A stretch of 64,000 nucleotides of DNA from JAGWAJ01 sp026707615 (GCA_965207595.1 CBDBMW010000012.1:1-64000); one strand, 5' to 3'; shown: positions 27,798 to 38,298, counted from the stretch's first letter. Notes: generated from the sequence alone by a model not told the origin. Made by a program: numbers and translations.

Positions 27798-27885
27798 TCC
27801 CGAAGGTCGTGCGACGGCCGCGCGGCATCGTGCTGCCGGCGACACGGCCCATCGTGAGTCGGGCCGAGTCGGCGAGGGAGGAGAC

Positions 27886-30226
27886 TTGACGGATTCCGGG
27901 GACACGAGGCGGGAGATCGAAGCGCTGCGCGAGCGCATCTCCACCCTGAGCGCGGCCATCCTGCGCATCAGCGCGACGCTCGACCTCGACACCGTGCTGA
28001 CCGAGGTGGTGGGGAGCGCGCGCCGGCTCACCGGCGCCCGCTTCGGCGTCATCTCCACCGTCGACGAGGCGGGCGTGACGCAGGACTCCGTGTTCTCCGG
28101 CTTCACGGCCGAGGAAGAGCGGGAGCTGGTGGCCTGGCCCGACGGCGTCCGCTGGTTCGGGCACCTGCGCGAGCTGCCGGGGCCGTTGCGGCTCGCGGAC
28201 CTCGCCGGCTACGTCCGCTCGCTCGGCATCGCGCCCCCGCGGATGTTCTCCACCACCTTCCAGGGGACGCCGATGCGCCACCGGGGCGTCGGCGTCGGCC
28301 ACTTGTTCCTCTCCGACAAGGCCGACGGCGAGGAGTTCACCGACGACGACGAGGAGGTGCTGATGCTGTTCGCCTCCCAGGCCGCGGCCGCGATCGCCAA
28401 CGCGCGCACGCACCGCAGCGAGCAGCGCGCACGGGCAGACCTGGAGGCCCTCGTCGAGACCTCGCCCGTCGGGGTCGTGGTCCTGGATGCCCGCGCCGGC
28501 CGGCCCGTCTCGATCAACCGCGAGGCGGCGCGTCGTCGAGAGCCTGCGGGCGGCCGGCCGCCCGGCCGAGGAGCTCCGGGAGGTCATCTCGGTGCGCCGG
28601 GCCGACGGGCGGGAGGTGACCCTGGGCGAGCTCCCGCTGGCGGAGTGGCTCCGCGCCGGCGAGACGGTGCGCGCCGAGGAGGTCATGCTCTCGGTTCCCG
28701 ATGGGCGCAGCGTCAGGGCGCTCGTCAACGCCACGCCGAATCGGGCCGAGGGCGGCGACGTCGGGTCGGTAGTTGTGACCCTGCAGGACCTGGCGCCGCT
28801 CGACGAGATCGAACGGATGCGGACCGAGTTCCTGGGCCTGGTGGGCCACGAGCTGCGCGCGCCGCTGCTCGCCATCAAGGGCTCGGCCGACACGCTGCTG
28901 GAGGAGGCGGCCGAGCTCGACCCGGCCGAGGTCCGCGAGTTCCACCGCATCATCGCGGAGCAGGCCGGCCACATGCGCGGTCTCCTCCGCGACCTGCTCG
29001 ACGCGGGACGCATCGACTCGGGCACACTATCGGTCGCGGCGGAGCCCTCGGAGGTGGCCGTGTTGGTCGAGCGGGCGCGGAGCACGTTCCTCGGCGGCGG
29101 CGGCCGCCACGCCGTCCTCGTCGACCTGCCGGCGGGTCTGCCGCCGGTGATGGCCGACCCCCGGCGCATCGTGCAGGTGCTCAACAACCTCCTGGCGAAC
29201 GCCGCGAGGCACGCGCCCGAGTCGACGCCGATCCGGGTGTCGGCCGTGCGGGAGAACGCGCACGTCGCCGTCTCCGTCTCCGACGAGGGAAGCGGCGTGG
29301 CGCCGGAGCGGCTGCCGCACCTGTTCAGCAAGCACGCCCGCGGGGTGCCGGGCGCGACGGCGGGCCACGGCCTCGGGCTCGCCATCTCGAAGGGGCTCGT
29401 CGAGGCGCACGGCGGCCGCATCCGCGCCGAGAGTCCGGGCGCCGGGCGCGGAACGACGGTGACGTTCACGATCCCCGTGGCCGGGCAGGCCGGCGCGGCG
29501 ACGGCGGGTCACCTCACCGCGCCGGCGCCGGCCCCGGAACCGGGCGAGCCGCCGCGCATCCTGGTGGTGGACGACGACCCGCGGACACTGCGCTTCGTGC
29601 GCGACGCGCTCGCCGGCGCCGGCTACGCCCCGCTCGTGACGGGCGCGCCGCGGGACCTGGCGCGCATCATCCGGACCGAGAGGCCGCGGCTCGTGCTGCT
29701 CGACCTGATGCTGCCCGATGTCGACGGCATCGAGCTGATGGGGCAGGTCCCCGAGCTGGCCGACCTGCCGGTCATCTTCATCTCCGGCTACGGCCGCGAC
29801 GAGACCATCGCCCGGGCGCTCGAGTCGGGCGCGGCCGACTACATCGTCAAGCCCTTCTCGCCGACCGAGCTGGTGGCCCGGGTCCGGGCCGCGCTCCGGC
29901 GCCGCGAGGAGCCCGAGCCGTTCGTGGTGGGCGAGCTCGCCATCGACTACGCGCAGCGCCGGGTGACGGTGGGCGGCGAGGAGGTCGAGCTCACCGCCAC
30001 GGAGTACGAGCTGCTGAGCGTGCTCTCGCTCAACGCGGGACGGGTCGTGACGTTCGAGACGATTCTGCGCCGGGTGTGGGCCAAGCGGGAGAACGCCGAC
30101 GCGAACCTCGTGCGGATCTTCGTCCGCAACCTCCGCGGCAAGCTCGGCGACAACGCCGCCAACCCGGCCTACATCTTCAACCACCGCGGCGTCGGCTACC
30201 GCATGGCGCAGCCGGCCGATCGATAG
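27886..30226 (+). CDS. GAF-histidine kinase-receiver-wHTH single-chain sensor/regulator, interrupted by a frameshift
   Basis: Starts at a TTG with an excellent GGAGGAG two bases upstream. The first frame encodes a GAF domain (about residues 10-190). Near 28525-28535 the frame must shift (NREA then RRVVESLR in the other frame, as if one extra G had entered GCGGCGCG). The second frame continues to 30226 with HisKA (RTEFLGLVGHELRAPLLAIK), HATPase (VLNNLLANAARHAPES, GHGLGLAISKGLVEAHGG), a receiver (ILVVDDDPRTLRF, VLLDLMLPDVDGIE, ISGYG, VKPFSPTEL) and an OmpR-type winged helix (ELTATEYELLSVLSLNAGRV ... GVGYRM). Kinase and DNA-binding regulator are thus fused. The shift could be a real mutation, a sequencing error or programmed. 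Confidence 0.82.
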
Positions 30227-30259
30227 GAAGCGCGGAGGTGGCCCCGGGGCCGCGACCGG

Positions 30260-31771
30260 ATGACGACGCCCGTCCGCGACCTGTTCGGCATCGACACGCG
30301 CTCGCTCGCGGTCTTCCGCATCGCGCTGGCCGCGGCCATCGTGGCCGACCTGCTGATTCGGGCGGCGGACCTCGCGGCCCTCCACACCGGGGAGGGCGTC
30401 CTGCCGCGCGCGCTGCTCGACGAGCAGGTGCGGGCCCGCGCGCCGGCGCTGGTGCCCGTCCTCGCCCTGGTGCCGCACCTGGTGCTCGACGGGGCGGCGG
30501 GACAGGCCCTGCTGTTCGCGCTGGCGGGAGCGGTGGCGGTGCTGCTGGCCGCGGGCTGGCGGACGCGCTGGATGACCGTCGCCTCGTGGGTCCTGCTGAT
30601 GTCGCTCCAGGCCCGGAACCCGGCCGTGCGGAACGGCGGGGACGAGATCTTCCGGCTGCTGCTGTTCTGGTCGATGTTCCTGCCGCTGGGGGCGAGCTGG
30701 TCGCTCGACGCCCGCCGGGCGGGGCGCCCCGGCCCGCCGCGCCTCCTCACCGGCGGCGCGCCCGCGGCCCTCCTGCTGCAGGTGGCGCTGATCTACCCCT
30801 TCAACGCGCTGTACAAGGACGGCGCGGCGTGGACCACCGACTTCACGGCCCTCGAGCTGTTCCTCGGCAACGCCACGTGGAGCGCCGCGGCGGGCACGGC
30901 CCTGCTCGCCTTCCCCGGCCTGCTCCAGGTGATGACGGCCGTCATTCTCGGCCTGGAGTGGTGCGGCTGGGTGCTCGCGTTCTCGCCCCTGTGGCACGGG
31001 CCGGCGCGCACTCTCGCGGTCCTGCTCTTCGCCGGCTTCCACGCCGGCATCCTGGTGCTGTCGCAGATCGACTTCTTCGCGGTGGTGGGCATCGTGGCCT
31101 GGACCGTGTTCCTGCCCCCCTGGTTCTGGACGCGGGTTGCCGCGGTCGGCCGGCGCGGGCCGTCGCCGGAGGAGGCGCCCGCGCGCCAGCCGGTGCCGAG
31201 GCGGGAGGGCGCCGCGGCGCTGGCGATCCTCGGCTACGTCGTCTTCCTGAACGTGACCGGCTACACCGGGCTCTTCGGGCGGCCCGCGCCCAGCGTGCTC
31301 CAGGCGCCGGCCCTGGTGCTGCAGATCGACCAGCAGTGGAACATGTTCTCGCCCGAGCCGGCCCGCCGGAGCCGCTTCCTGGCCGCGCGCGGCGAGACCG
31401 CCGGGGGCGGGACCGTGGATCTCCTCGTGGACGGACAACCGCTCGGCGCCGGCACGGCGATGCACCCGCCGTCGGGCCGCTTCGCGCGCGACCGCTGGCG
31501 CGCGTACTTCGGCTACCTGCACCGCCAGCCGGCGGAAGCGCGCGAGCGTCTCGGCGGGCGGCTGGCCGCCTGGCTCGGCGGGCAGTGGAACGCCGCCCAC
31601 CGCGGCGACGACCGCCTGGAGCGCGTGCGCCTCTACCGGGTGGACACCCCGATCGCCCTGGCGGGCGACCCCGAGCCCGACCGCCGCCGAACGCGCGTCC
31701 GCGAGCTGGCGACGGTTACCGTCAGCGCTCCGCCGCAGGGCGCCTCACGCGTCCTGCCGCCGCGCGGCTGA
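30260..31771 (+). CDS. HTTM (vitamin K-dependent gamma-carboxylase-like) membrane protein
   Basis: A 503-aa protein. The start LFGIDTRSLAVFRIALAAAI and the many hydrophobic segments over the first 300 residues are the HTTM pattern. The inner part contains RNPAVRNGGDEIFRLLLFWS and LIYPFNALYKDGAAWTTDF, the YxxxALxK-like stretch of the family. The C-terminal 160 residues are soluble, with QIDQQWNMFSPEPARRSRFL. The gene starts 33 bp after the sensor gene stop and is probably in the same operon. Bacterial members have no proven activity; carboxylation is not implied. Confidence 0.75.
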   Translation: MTTPVRDLFGIDTRSLAVFRIALAAAIVADLLIRAADLAALHTGEGVLPRALLDEQVRARAPALVPVLALVPHLVLDGAAGQALLFALAGAVAVLLAAGWRTRWMTVASWVLLMSLQARNPAVRNGGDEIFRLLLFWSMFLPLGASWSLDARRAGRPGPPRLLTGGAPAALLLQVALIYPFNALYKDGAAWTTDFTALELFLGNATWSAAAGTALLAFPGLLQVMTAVILGLEWCGWVLAFSPLWHGPARTLAVLLFAGFHAGILVLSQIDFFAVVGIVAWTVFLPPWFWTRVAAVGRRGPSPEEAPARQPVPRREGAAALAILGYVVFLNVTGYTGLFGRPAPSVLQAPALVLQIDQQWNMFSPEPARRSRFLAARGETAGGGTVDLLVDGQPLGAGTAMHPPSGRFARDRWRAYFGYLHRQPAEARERLGGRLAAWLGGQWNAAHRGDDRLERVRLYRVDTPIALAGDPEPDRRRTRVRELATVTVSAPPQGASRVLPPRG

Positions 31772-31830
31772 GACCCAGCGGGATTCACGCGTCTCTCGCT
31801 GCGAGCCGCGCCACGACGCCGGGTTCGCGC

Positions 31831-34800
31831 TCAGAACAACACCAGCACCCCAAGGCGCAGCATTCGGCCGCCGAGAATCGTGAGCGGCTGGCCGGCGGAG
31901 CCGTACGTCTCGATCTCGGCCAGCACGGGACTGGAGTTGCCGACATTGAAGAGGTCGAGCGCCGGAAGGAGTTCCACGCCGCCGACCCTGAAGCGCCGCT
32001 TGATGCTCATGTCGATCTGGTTCCAGCGGTCGAGATACTGCGCACCGGGAGCGAGCAGAAGGACGTCGTCAATCGGGACGGTAGGCCTTCCATCGGGAAA
32101 CAGGCGGTACGGCACGGGGTACGCCACGTCGCTCCACCGCGGGTCGGTGTTGTCCGGTGGCGGGAAGGGGGTAGCCGGCGGGGTGCCGGCACCCGGATAG
32201 CTGATGAACGAGACCGCGCCCTCGAGCCCGCCCGGCAGCTCGTGCGACGCGGCGAGCTTGAACTCGTGCCGGAAGGCGATGGGGTCCACGACGCCGTGGT
32301 CCTGGAACAGCTCCCCCGTCTCGTCGCAGAAGCGGAAGCGGTTCGGGTCGTGGGTGTCGCAGTCGGTGGTCAGTTGCCGGTCGGCGTACCACCCGGCGAC
32401 GACCGTGCCGCCTCTCGCAAGCCGGGCCTGCACGCTGACCTCGACCCCGTGATAGCTGCGCCGGTTGAGGTCGGACGACCGCTCGACCACGTCTCCGATC
32501 CGGGTGCCGGGAATGAGATCGTAGACGGGAATCATCTCGCTCGGGTCCAGCGGATTGGCGATGTCGAACCGGCGGTAGTCGTCCGGCGACACTCCGATGT
32601 CGCGCAACGCCCACAGCCGGCCCTCGGTGGAGTGAAAGTGGGCGACGTTGAGCGATACGCCGTCCGCCAGCTCCTGCTGCACGCCGAACGAGAAGTCCCA
32701 GCTGTCCTCGCGTTGCAGGTTCGGATCGGGCCGGCGTGCGGCGCGAACCCCGAACTGCGGGTCGCTGCTGGGTACGATCTCGTTGTCCTGCGCGATGTCG
32801 TCCCCATTCGTCGGGAGGTCCCGGCCGTCGAGGTCGCGGTCGAACCAGCTGCGGTATTCGCCGCTTCGCCGGACGGGGCTGTAGGGCCGCAGCGCAGAGG
32901 TGCCCAGCGCTTGCACGTAGCGCCCCGCGCTGAACTTGAGTGCCGTGCGCGCGGTGCCGAACAGGTCCCAGACAACGCTGAAGCGGGGCAGCACGTCGGT
33001 GAAGTCGAGTACTTCGGCCTTCCGGGCCCGGCGCGCCGGCACGAAGCGGCCGCGCGGCGACGAGCTCTCTCCGATGCCGCCCTTGAAGTGCTCCACGCGG
33101 ACGCCGGCATGGAACGTGAAGCGGTCGAGCGTCCACTGATCCTGCACGTAGATCCCGAGGTCCCGGTTGATCTCCGACCTGATCACGGAGGGGTTGGGCG
33201 AGACTCGCACCCGGAACGGGTCCCCGTCGAGGTACCACTGCACCAGCGAACCGTTGTGCGCCTCGTTTGACGACAGCCCGTGTCCCCAGCGGCCCGTGAG
33301 GCCGGCCTTGAAGCTGTGCGAACCGGTGACGTACGCCACGGTGGCCAGGTACACGTAGGCCGGCAGTCTCGATTCCTGGCAGCAGTAGCCGCGGTCGGAC
33401 GCCTTCGTCACGTAGTTCCCGGGAAGGTGGACCTGGCCGGCGTTCGCGTACCAGGGTGTGGTCTGCGTCTCGGGCGGCCCTGCCCACGTCTCCGGAGATT
33501 CGAAATGCGTGCCGGCCTGTGGAACGAAGAATCTGTTCCGGTACCGCCAATGTTGAAAGCCGGCCTCGATCAGAAGGCGGTTGGTCGCGGTGTGGGTCCA
33601 CTTCGTGGGCCACACGTACTGTGTGCCGCGCGAGTACCTCTCCGGCACCGTCGCCCAGTCGGTCGTCGCCGTGCCCCGCAGGTGCGACTGGTAACGCCAG
33701 AACTGATCCCGGTAACTGGTGACCTTGTGGCTCTCGCCCGCCTGCCAGGTGAGGCGGAAGGAGACATTGTCGGTAGCGGTGTCGTTGAAGCCCGGGCGGC
33801 TCGGATCGGGCAGGAGCCGGCCCGTCTCCGGATCCGGAGAGAAGAAGCTGGCGCCGGCCGGACGGAGCCTGGCGTGGTTGATTCGCCCCGAAGCGTAGAA
33901 CCAGAGCCGGTCGCGGACGATGGGTCCGCCAAGGGCCGGGTTGATGTCGAACATGTGATCCGTGGACGTGGGCGTCGTGGCGCCGCGGGCGCGGAGCTCG
34001 TCGGTGATGTTGTCCGCCTGCCAGTCGGCGACCATACCGCTGAAGTAGACGTCGCCGCTGAAGTCGTTCGAGCCTTCCTTGGGGATCATGTTGATGCGGA
34101 TGCCGCCGCCCGCGGTTTCCGCCGTGGTCGGGTTGGTCTCGATGGAGACCTCCTGCGTCATCCCGATGTTGTCGTAGGGAAGGAAGCCGCCCCCGAGTAT
34201 CATCCGGGTGTCGACGCCGTCGACCTCGGACGTGTTCTGCGCGTGGCTCTTGCCGCGGGCGGTCATGTACTGCTGCACTATCGTGCTCCCCGCGCCGCCC
34301 AGCATCGAGCCGGTCATCTTCATGCCCGGCAGAATCTTCCCGACGGTGTGCGTGGTGCGGTTGGTCGGCAGGGCCTGGATGGTCTCGCGGCCGATTACGG
34401 AGCGCTGCGTGGCCTGCTGCACGTCCACGACCGGTGTGGCACCGGTGACGGTGACGGTCTCTTCGAGGGAGCCGACCGCGAGCCGTGCATTGATCGGCAC
34501 GCTCACGCCGGCAAGCACCTCGACGCCTTCCCGGACGACGGTGCTGAAGCCCGAGAGCGTGAACGTGATCGTGTAGAGGCCGGGGCGCAGCGCCTCCACG
34601 GCGTAACGTCCCCGCGCATCGCTGAATGCGACGCGACGCCGCTCGATGAGGGCGTCGCTGGCGGCCACCACGGTGACTCCCGGCAGCACGCCGCCCGTCT
34701 CGTCGGAGACGCTGCCGGCGATGGAACTCTGAGCGGACGCGACGGAAGCCGCCGCAAGAGACACGAAGGCAAGGGCTGGAATTCGTAATCGACCTGTCAC
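31831..34800 (-). CDS. TonB-dependent outer-membrane receptor with carboxypeptidase-regulatory N-domain
   Basis: A 989-aa protein starting with GTG, preceded by GGGAGG at 8 bases. Signal peptide ...SLAAASVASAQS. Then a carboxypeptidase-regulatory-like domain (SIAGSVSDETGGVLPGVTVV ... GRYAVEALRPGLYTITFTLS), a plug (VTGATPVVDVQQATQRSVIG) and a long beta barrel ending in RMLRLGVLVLF. This OmpA/SusC-like architecture is abundant in Acidobacteriota. It transports a large substrate in an energy-dependent way. Its promoter carries the same motif as the RiPP precursor gene, so it may take up, or sense, the peptide product. Confidence 0.88.
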   Translation of the reverse strand: MTGRLRIPALAFVSLAAASVASAQSSIAGSVSDETGGVLPGVTVVAASDALIERRRVAFSDARGRYAVEALRPGLYTITFTLSGFSTVVREGVEVLAGVSVPINARLAVGSLEETVTVTGATPVVDVQQATQRSVIGRETIQALPTNRTTHTVGKILPGMKMTGSMLGGAGSTIVQQYMTARGKSHAQNTSEVDGVDTRMILGGGFLPYDNIGMTQEVSIETNPTTAETAGGGIRINMIPKEGSNDFSGDVYFSGMVADWQADNITDELRARGATTPTSTDHMFDINPALGGPIVRDRLWFYASGRINHARLRPAGASFFSPDPETGRLLPDPSRPGFNDTATDNVSFRLTWQAGESHKVTSYRDQFWRYQSHLRGTATTDWATVPERYSRGTQYVWPTKWTHTATNRLLIEAGFQHWRYRNRFFVPQAGTHFESPETWAGPPETQTTPWYANAGQVHLPGNYVTKASDRGYCCQESRLPAYVYLATVAYVTGSHSFKAGLTGRWGHGLSSNEAHNGSLVQWYLDGDPFRVRVSPNPSVIRSEINRDLGIYVQDQWTLDRFTFHAGVRVEHFKGGIGESSSPRGRFVPARRARKAEVLDFTDVLPRFSVVWDLFGTARTALKFSAGRYVQALGTSALRPYSPVRRSGEYRSWFDRDLDGRDLPTNGDDIAQDNEIVPSSDPQFGVRAARRPDPNLQREDSWDFSFGVQQELADGVSLNVAHFHSTEGRLWALRDIGVSPDDYRRFDIANPLDPSEMIPVYDLIPGTRIGDVVERSSDLNRRSYHGVEVSVQARLARGGTVVAGWYADRQLTTDCDTHDPNRFRFCDETGELFQDHGVVDPIAFRHEFKLAASHELPGGLEGAVSFISYPGAGTPPATPFPPPDNTDPRWSDVAYPVPYRLFPDGRPTVPIDDVLLLAPGAQYLDRWNQIDMSIKRRFRVGGVELLPALDLFNVGNSSPVLAEIETYGSAGQPLTILGGRMLRLGVLVLF

Positions 34801-34972
34801 GGTAAGGACCTCCCATACGGTCGGGAGCCATGCCGGACGCCATGACCGACGCGCGAGCAGGGCGCCAGCGATGATGCGACTAAGCGTGGCTTCTTGAGAT
34901 TCGGATCAACGAGACCGTCGCCGGCGGGGTGCGGGCCCGGTGCGGACGATGCGGTGCGAGTCGACCCCTGCG

Positions 34973-35018
34973 AACGTAGTGCATCGATGTGCCGCTCGTC
35001 GCCGCCCATATGGGGGGG
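34973..35018 (-). promoter_or_regulatory. Shared regulatory module, copy A (TonB receptor promoter)
   Basis: On the minus strand CCCCCCCATATGGGC (35018-35004), 24 bp, then CTACGTT (34979-34973). Spacing is identical to copies B and C. The palindrome CCCATATGGG would be centred about 43 bp before the start site if TACGTT is the -10, where an activator touches polymerase. It points at the TonB receptor gene, about 170 bp downstream. Confidence 0.6.
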
Positions 35019-35125
35019 TTCGATTCGGCGTGGCGCCGGCGCGGGATGCCGCCCTCGAATCCAGGCAGGGCGGTGGAGGGGCGCGTGGTACGATCGCGGG
35101 CCGGGCGCCCCGGCCGGAAAGAACC

Positions 35126-37627
35126 ATGGCCGACATCCGACTCGCGTTGCGCGTCCTGCTCAAGACCCCGGTCGTCACGAGCGTCGCGGTGGCGTCACTG
35201 GCCCTCGGCATAGGGGCCAACGCGGCGATCTTTTCCCTGTTCAGCCAGATCCTTCTGCGCCCGCTGCCGGTCGTCGAGCCTCGAGGGCTGGTCAACCTCC
35301 GAGCGCCGGGACCCAAGGGCGGCTCGAGCAGTTGCGACGGGGCGGGCTCGTGCGACGAGGTCTTCAGCTACCCGATGTTCCGCGACCTCGAGCGGGAGCA
35401 GACGGTCTTCACCGATATCGCCGCGCACCGGGGCTTCCGCGCCGTTGCGGCATACCGGGGGCAGACGGTCAGCATCCAGGGGACGCAGGTCTCCGGGTCG
35501 TACTTCCCGACCCTCGGCCTCGCGCCCGCGGTCGGGCGCCTGCTCGGTCCGGAGGTCGACGAGTCGATCGGCGGGCATCCGGTCGCCGTCCTCGGCCACG
35601 AGTTCTGGCAGTCCGGTCTGGGCGGGACGCGCGACGTGGTGGGCGAAGCCCTCGTCGTCAACGGGCAACCGCTGACCATCGCCGGCGTGGCTCCGCCAGG
35701 GTTTCGGGGCACCACGTTCAACCAGCCGTCCGACCTCTTCGTGCCGCTCACGATGCACGGCCGGCTGTCGACGGGCGGCGGCGAAGGGCGCTTCGAGGAC
35801 CGCCGGAGCTACTGGCTCTACCTCTTCGCGCGACTCGAGCCGGGAGTCTCGCGAGACCAGGCCCGCGCGGCGCTGCAGCCGCTGTACCGCGGCATCCTCG
35901 CCGAGGTCGAGGCGCCGCTCCTGGCCGGGGCGGGCGACGAAGCCCGGGCGCGGTTCGTCGCGAGAACGCTGCAGGTCGAGGACGGACGCCGGGGACAGAG
36001 CGTGATCGACGACGTGGCGGGCGCCCCGCTGTTCCTCCTGTTCGTCGTCACCGCCGTCGTCCTCCTGATCGCGTGCGCCAACGTCGCGAACCTGCTGCTG
36101 GCCCGCTCGGCCGCGCGCGGATCCGAGATGGCGGTGCGACTCGCGGTCGGCGCGCCGCGGCGGCGCCTGCTGGCGCAGCTCCTCACCGAGTCGTGCCTGC
36201 TCGCAATCCTCGGCGGCGCGGCCGGGCTGGTCGCGGCGCAATGGACCCTGCGTCTCATCGGCGTGCTCCTGCCGCCGGAAGTCGCCGAGTACATCCCCTT
36301 GACGCTGGATCCGCGTGCCGTGCCGTTCACGGGCGCCCTCGCGCTGGGGACGGGCGTGCTGTTCGGGCTCTTTCCGGCGCTCCACGGGACGCGAGTCGCG
36401 CTGATCTCGGCGCTCAAGGACGATGCCCAGCCGGGCGGCGCCCGCTCGGCCGCCGGCTTCCGGAACGGGCTGGTCGTGGCCCAGTTCGCCCTGGCGGCGA
36501 TGCTGCTGCTGGTCGGCGGACTCTTCATCCAGAGCCTGTGGAACCAGGGCCGCGTCGACCTCGGCATCCGGACCGCGGACATCGTGACGTTCCGCCTCTC
36601 GGCGGCCCTCGACGGCCGTGGAGATGCGCAGGCCCGCGCGCTCTACGAGCGGGTCGAGGACGCGCTGGCGGCCCAGCCGGCGGTGAGCGCGGTGACCGCG
36701 GCTTCGACGCCGGTGCTCTCGGGATCCGGTCAGGGAACGTCCGTCATGGTCGAGGGATTCGAGGCCGGACCGGACACCAATCGCAGCACGAGGTTCAATC
36801 AGATCGGCGCCGACTACTTCCGGACCCTCGGAATCCCGCTGCTGGCGGGCCGGACGTTCACCGCGGCGGACGTGCGCGGGGCCCCGCCGGTCGCCGTCGT
36901 CAACGAGGCGTTCGCACGCCGGTTCGGGCTCGGGCGCGAGGCCGTGGGCAGGCGCGTGGGCCGCGGCGGGCTCGACGCCGCGCTGGACACCGAGATCGTC
37001 GGGCTCGTCGCGGACACGCGCCAGGACGACCCCGGGAGCCCCGCCCCGCCGCTGCTGTTCGTTCCGTATCGACAGGAGGAGTCGGTCGGCTCTCTCGCGT
37101 TCTACGTCCGGAGCGCCCTTCCGGCCGCGGGCCTCCTGCGTTCCATCCCCGCGGTGGTGGCCGAGCTCGCTCCGACCCTGCCGGTCACGGACCTCAAGAC
37201 CCTGGCGCAGCAGGTGGAGGACACCGGCTTCCAGGACCGTGCGATGGCCGTGTTGTCCGCGGCCTTCGCGGGGATCGCGACCGCGCTGGCTGCGCTGGGG
37301 CTCTACGGCGTGCTGGCGTACGCGGTGGCGCGGCGCACGCGGGAGATCGGCTTGCGCATGGCGCTCGGCGCGGACGCGGCGCGGACGCGGGCCATGGTGC
37401 TCGGCCAGGTCGCGCGCATGACCCTGGCGGGCGGCGCGCTCGGCTTCGTTGCGGCGCTCGGCCTCGCGCGCGTCGCGCAATCGATGCTCTACGAAGTCGA
37501 CGGTCTGCCGCCCGCCGTCGCCGCCGCGGCGGGCCTGGTGCTGACCGGCGTCGCCCTCGCCGCCGGACTCGTCCCCGCCCATCGGGCGGCACGCGTCGAT
37601 CCGATGAACGCGCTGCGGCACCGGTAG
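35126..37627 (+). CDS. ADOP-family FtsX/MacB-like permease
   Basis: An 833-aa protein starting MADIRLALRVLLKTPVVTSV. The first membrane helix (SVAVASLALGIGANAAIFSL) is followed by a large periplasmic MacB-core domain and three further helices in the middle (VTAVVLLIACANVANLLLAR). A second half-copy repeats the layout and ends with three helices (AVLSAAFAGIATALAALGLY ... RTREIGLRMALGADAA). This is the duplicated FtsX design called ADOP, typical of Acidobacteriota, where the partner ATPase is often encoded elsewhere. It is transcribed towards the RiPP precursor gene and ends 284 bp before it; a role in peptide export or immunity is possible but not shown. Confidence 0.87.
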   Translation: MADIRLALRVLLKTPVVTSVAVASLALGIGANAAIFSLFSQILLRPLPVVEPRGLVNLRAPGPKGGSSSCDGAGSCDEVFSYPMFRDLEREQTVFTDIAAHRGFRAVAAYRGQTVSIQGTQVSGSYFPTLGLAPAVGRLLGPEVDESIGGHPVAVLGHEFWQSGLGGTRDVVGEALVVNGQPLTIAGVAPPGFRGTTFNQPSDLFVPLTMHGRLSTGGGEGRFEDRRSYWLYLFARLEPGVSRDQARAALQPLYRGILAEVEAPLLAGAGDEARARFVARTLQVEDGRRGQSVIDDVAGAPLFLLFVVTAVVLLIACANVANLLLARSAARGSEMAVRLAVGAPRRRLLAQLLTESCLLAILGGAAGLVAAQWTLRLIGVLLPPEVAEYIPLTLDPRAVPFTGALALGTGVLFGLFPALHGTRVALISALKDDAQPGGARSAAGFRNGLVVAQFALAAMLLLVGGLFIQSLWNQGRVDLGIRTADIVTFRLSAALDGRGDAQARALYERVEDALAAQPAVSAVTAASTPVLSGSGQGTSVMVEGFEAGPDTNRSTRFNQIGADYFRTLGIPLLAGRTFTAADVRGAPPVAVVNEAFARRFGLGREAVGRRVGRGGLDAALDTEIVGLVADTRQDDPGSPAPPLLFVPYRQEESVGSLAFYVRSALPAAGLLRSIPAVVAELAPTLPVTDLKTLAQQVEDTGFQDRAMAVLSAAFAGIATALAALGLYGVLAYAVARRTREIGLRMALGADAARTRAMVLGQVARMTLAGGALGFVAALGLARVAQSMLYEVDGLPPAVAAAAGLVLTGVALAAGLVPAHRAARVDPMNALRHR

Positions 37628-37804
37628 TGCAGGCCACCGCACCCCGGGGCCGCCAACACGTCGAAAGCGCGGCTGCCACCACCGGCGCCGGCGAGCTGCG
37701 CGTCTCTCCGAGTCTCGGTAGCCAGGTGGTGCTAACGGACTCGCCCACCAAAGTAGCAAGGCCATCGATAAGGGTTGGTGCACTCCCGTGGTCCATTCCC
37801 CCGC

Positions 37805-37850
37805 CCCCCCCATTTGGGCAGGGACGGGAAGTGCGAGGTCGTGCTACGTT
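37805..37850 (+). promoter_or_regulatory. Shared regulatory module, copy B (RiPP precursor promoter)
   Basis: CCCCCCCATTTGGGC (37805-37819), 24 bp, CTACGTT (37844-37850). Only one mismatch to copies A and C in the 15-mer, and the CTACGTT is identical to A. No -35-like hexamer lies 17 bp before TACGTT, as expected for an activator-dependent promoter. The precursor ATG is 62 bp downstream. Confidence 0.65.
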
Positions 37851-37911
37851 GCAGGCAGGCAGGTTCGCCCGCTGGACGACAGGGCGCTTGCGAGCCCGCC
37901 GAGGAGAGACC

Positions 37912-38232
37912 ATGAAGACTGCTGGGCAAATGCGCATCCACCTTCTGGAGAAGGCGGCCGAGGACGAAGCCTTCAGGGCCAGACTGCTCGAAGATCCGCA
38001 CAGGGCGATCAAGGAGGAGCTGGACGTTCCCATTCCGGAGGGGTTCAAGATCACGGTGCTGGAAGACAGCGAGAACACCACCAACATCGTGCTCCCGCCC
38101 CGGGCGAAGCTGAAGGCGGCCGAGCTGGCATCGGTCAGCGCTGCCAGTTGGGCCAACGACCGCGGCGAGGACGACAACGACCGCTGGAACAACGCCCCGC
38201 AGTGGTGGGACGCGAACGACTACGACGAGTAG
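37912..38232 (+). CDS. NHLP-type RiPP precursor peptide with Asp/Asn/Trp-rich core
   Basis: A 106-aa peptide, start ATG with GAGGAGA upstream. Residues 1-77 form a nitrile-hydratase-alpha-like leader: MRIHLLEKAAEDEAFRARLL, DPHRAIKEELDVPIPEGFKI, then NTTNIVLPP and KAAELASVSA, ending at a small-residue site (Ser-Ala-Ala) for the C39 peptidase. The core of about 28 residues starts SWANDRGEDD and ends DANDYDE. It has 7 Asp, 5 Asn and 4 Trp, but no Cys, Thr, Lys or His, so thioether rings are excluded. The exporter genes directly downstream confirm the type. The fully acidic/amide core suits oxygenase tailoring. The mature structure is unknown. Confidence 0.85.
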   Translation: MKTAGQMRIHLLEKAAEDEAFRARLLEDPHRAIKEELDVPIPEGFKITVLEDSENTTNIVLPPRAKLKAAELASVSAASWANDRGEDDNDRWNNAPQWWDANDYDE

Positions 38233-38298
38233 CGTTCGCGACGCGCAACGCCTCGCGCGCGGCTGTATCCCTGTGGGGGGCGTCCGGCGGTCACCCGA

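Noticed and set aside
37912..38232. Could the 106-aa gene be a decayed nitrile hydratase alpha subunit?
   Set aside because: It has only the leader-like helix-strand region, lacks the CxxCSC metal motif, has its own RBS and sits directly before NHLM exporter genes.
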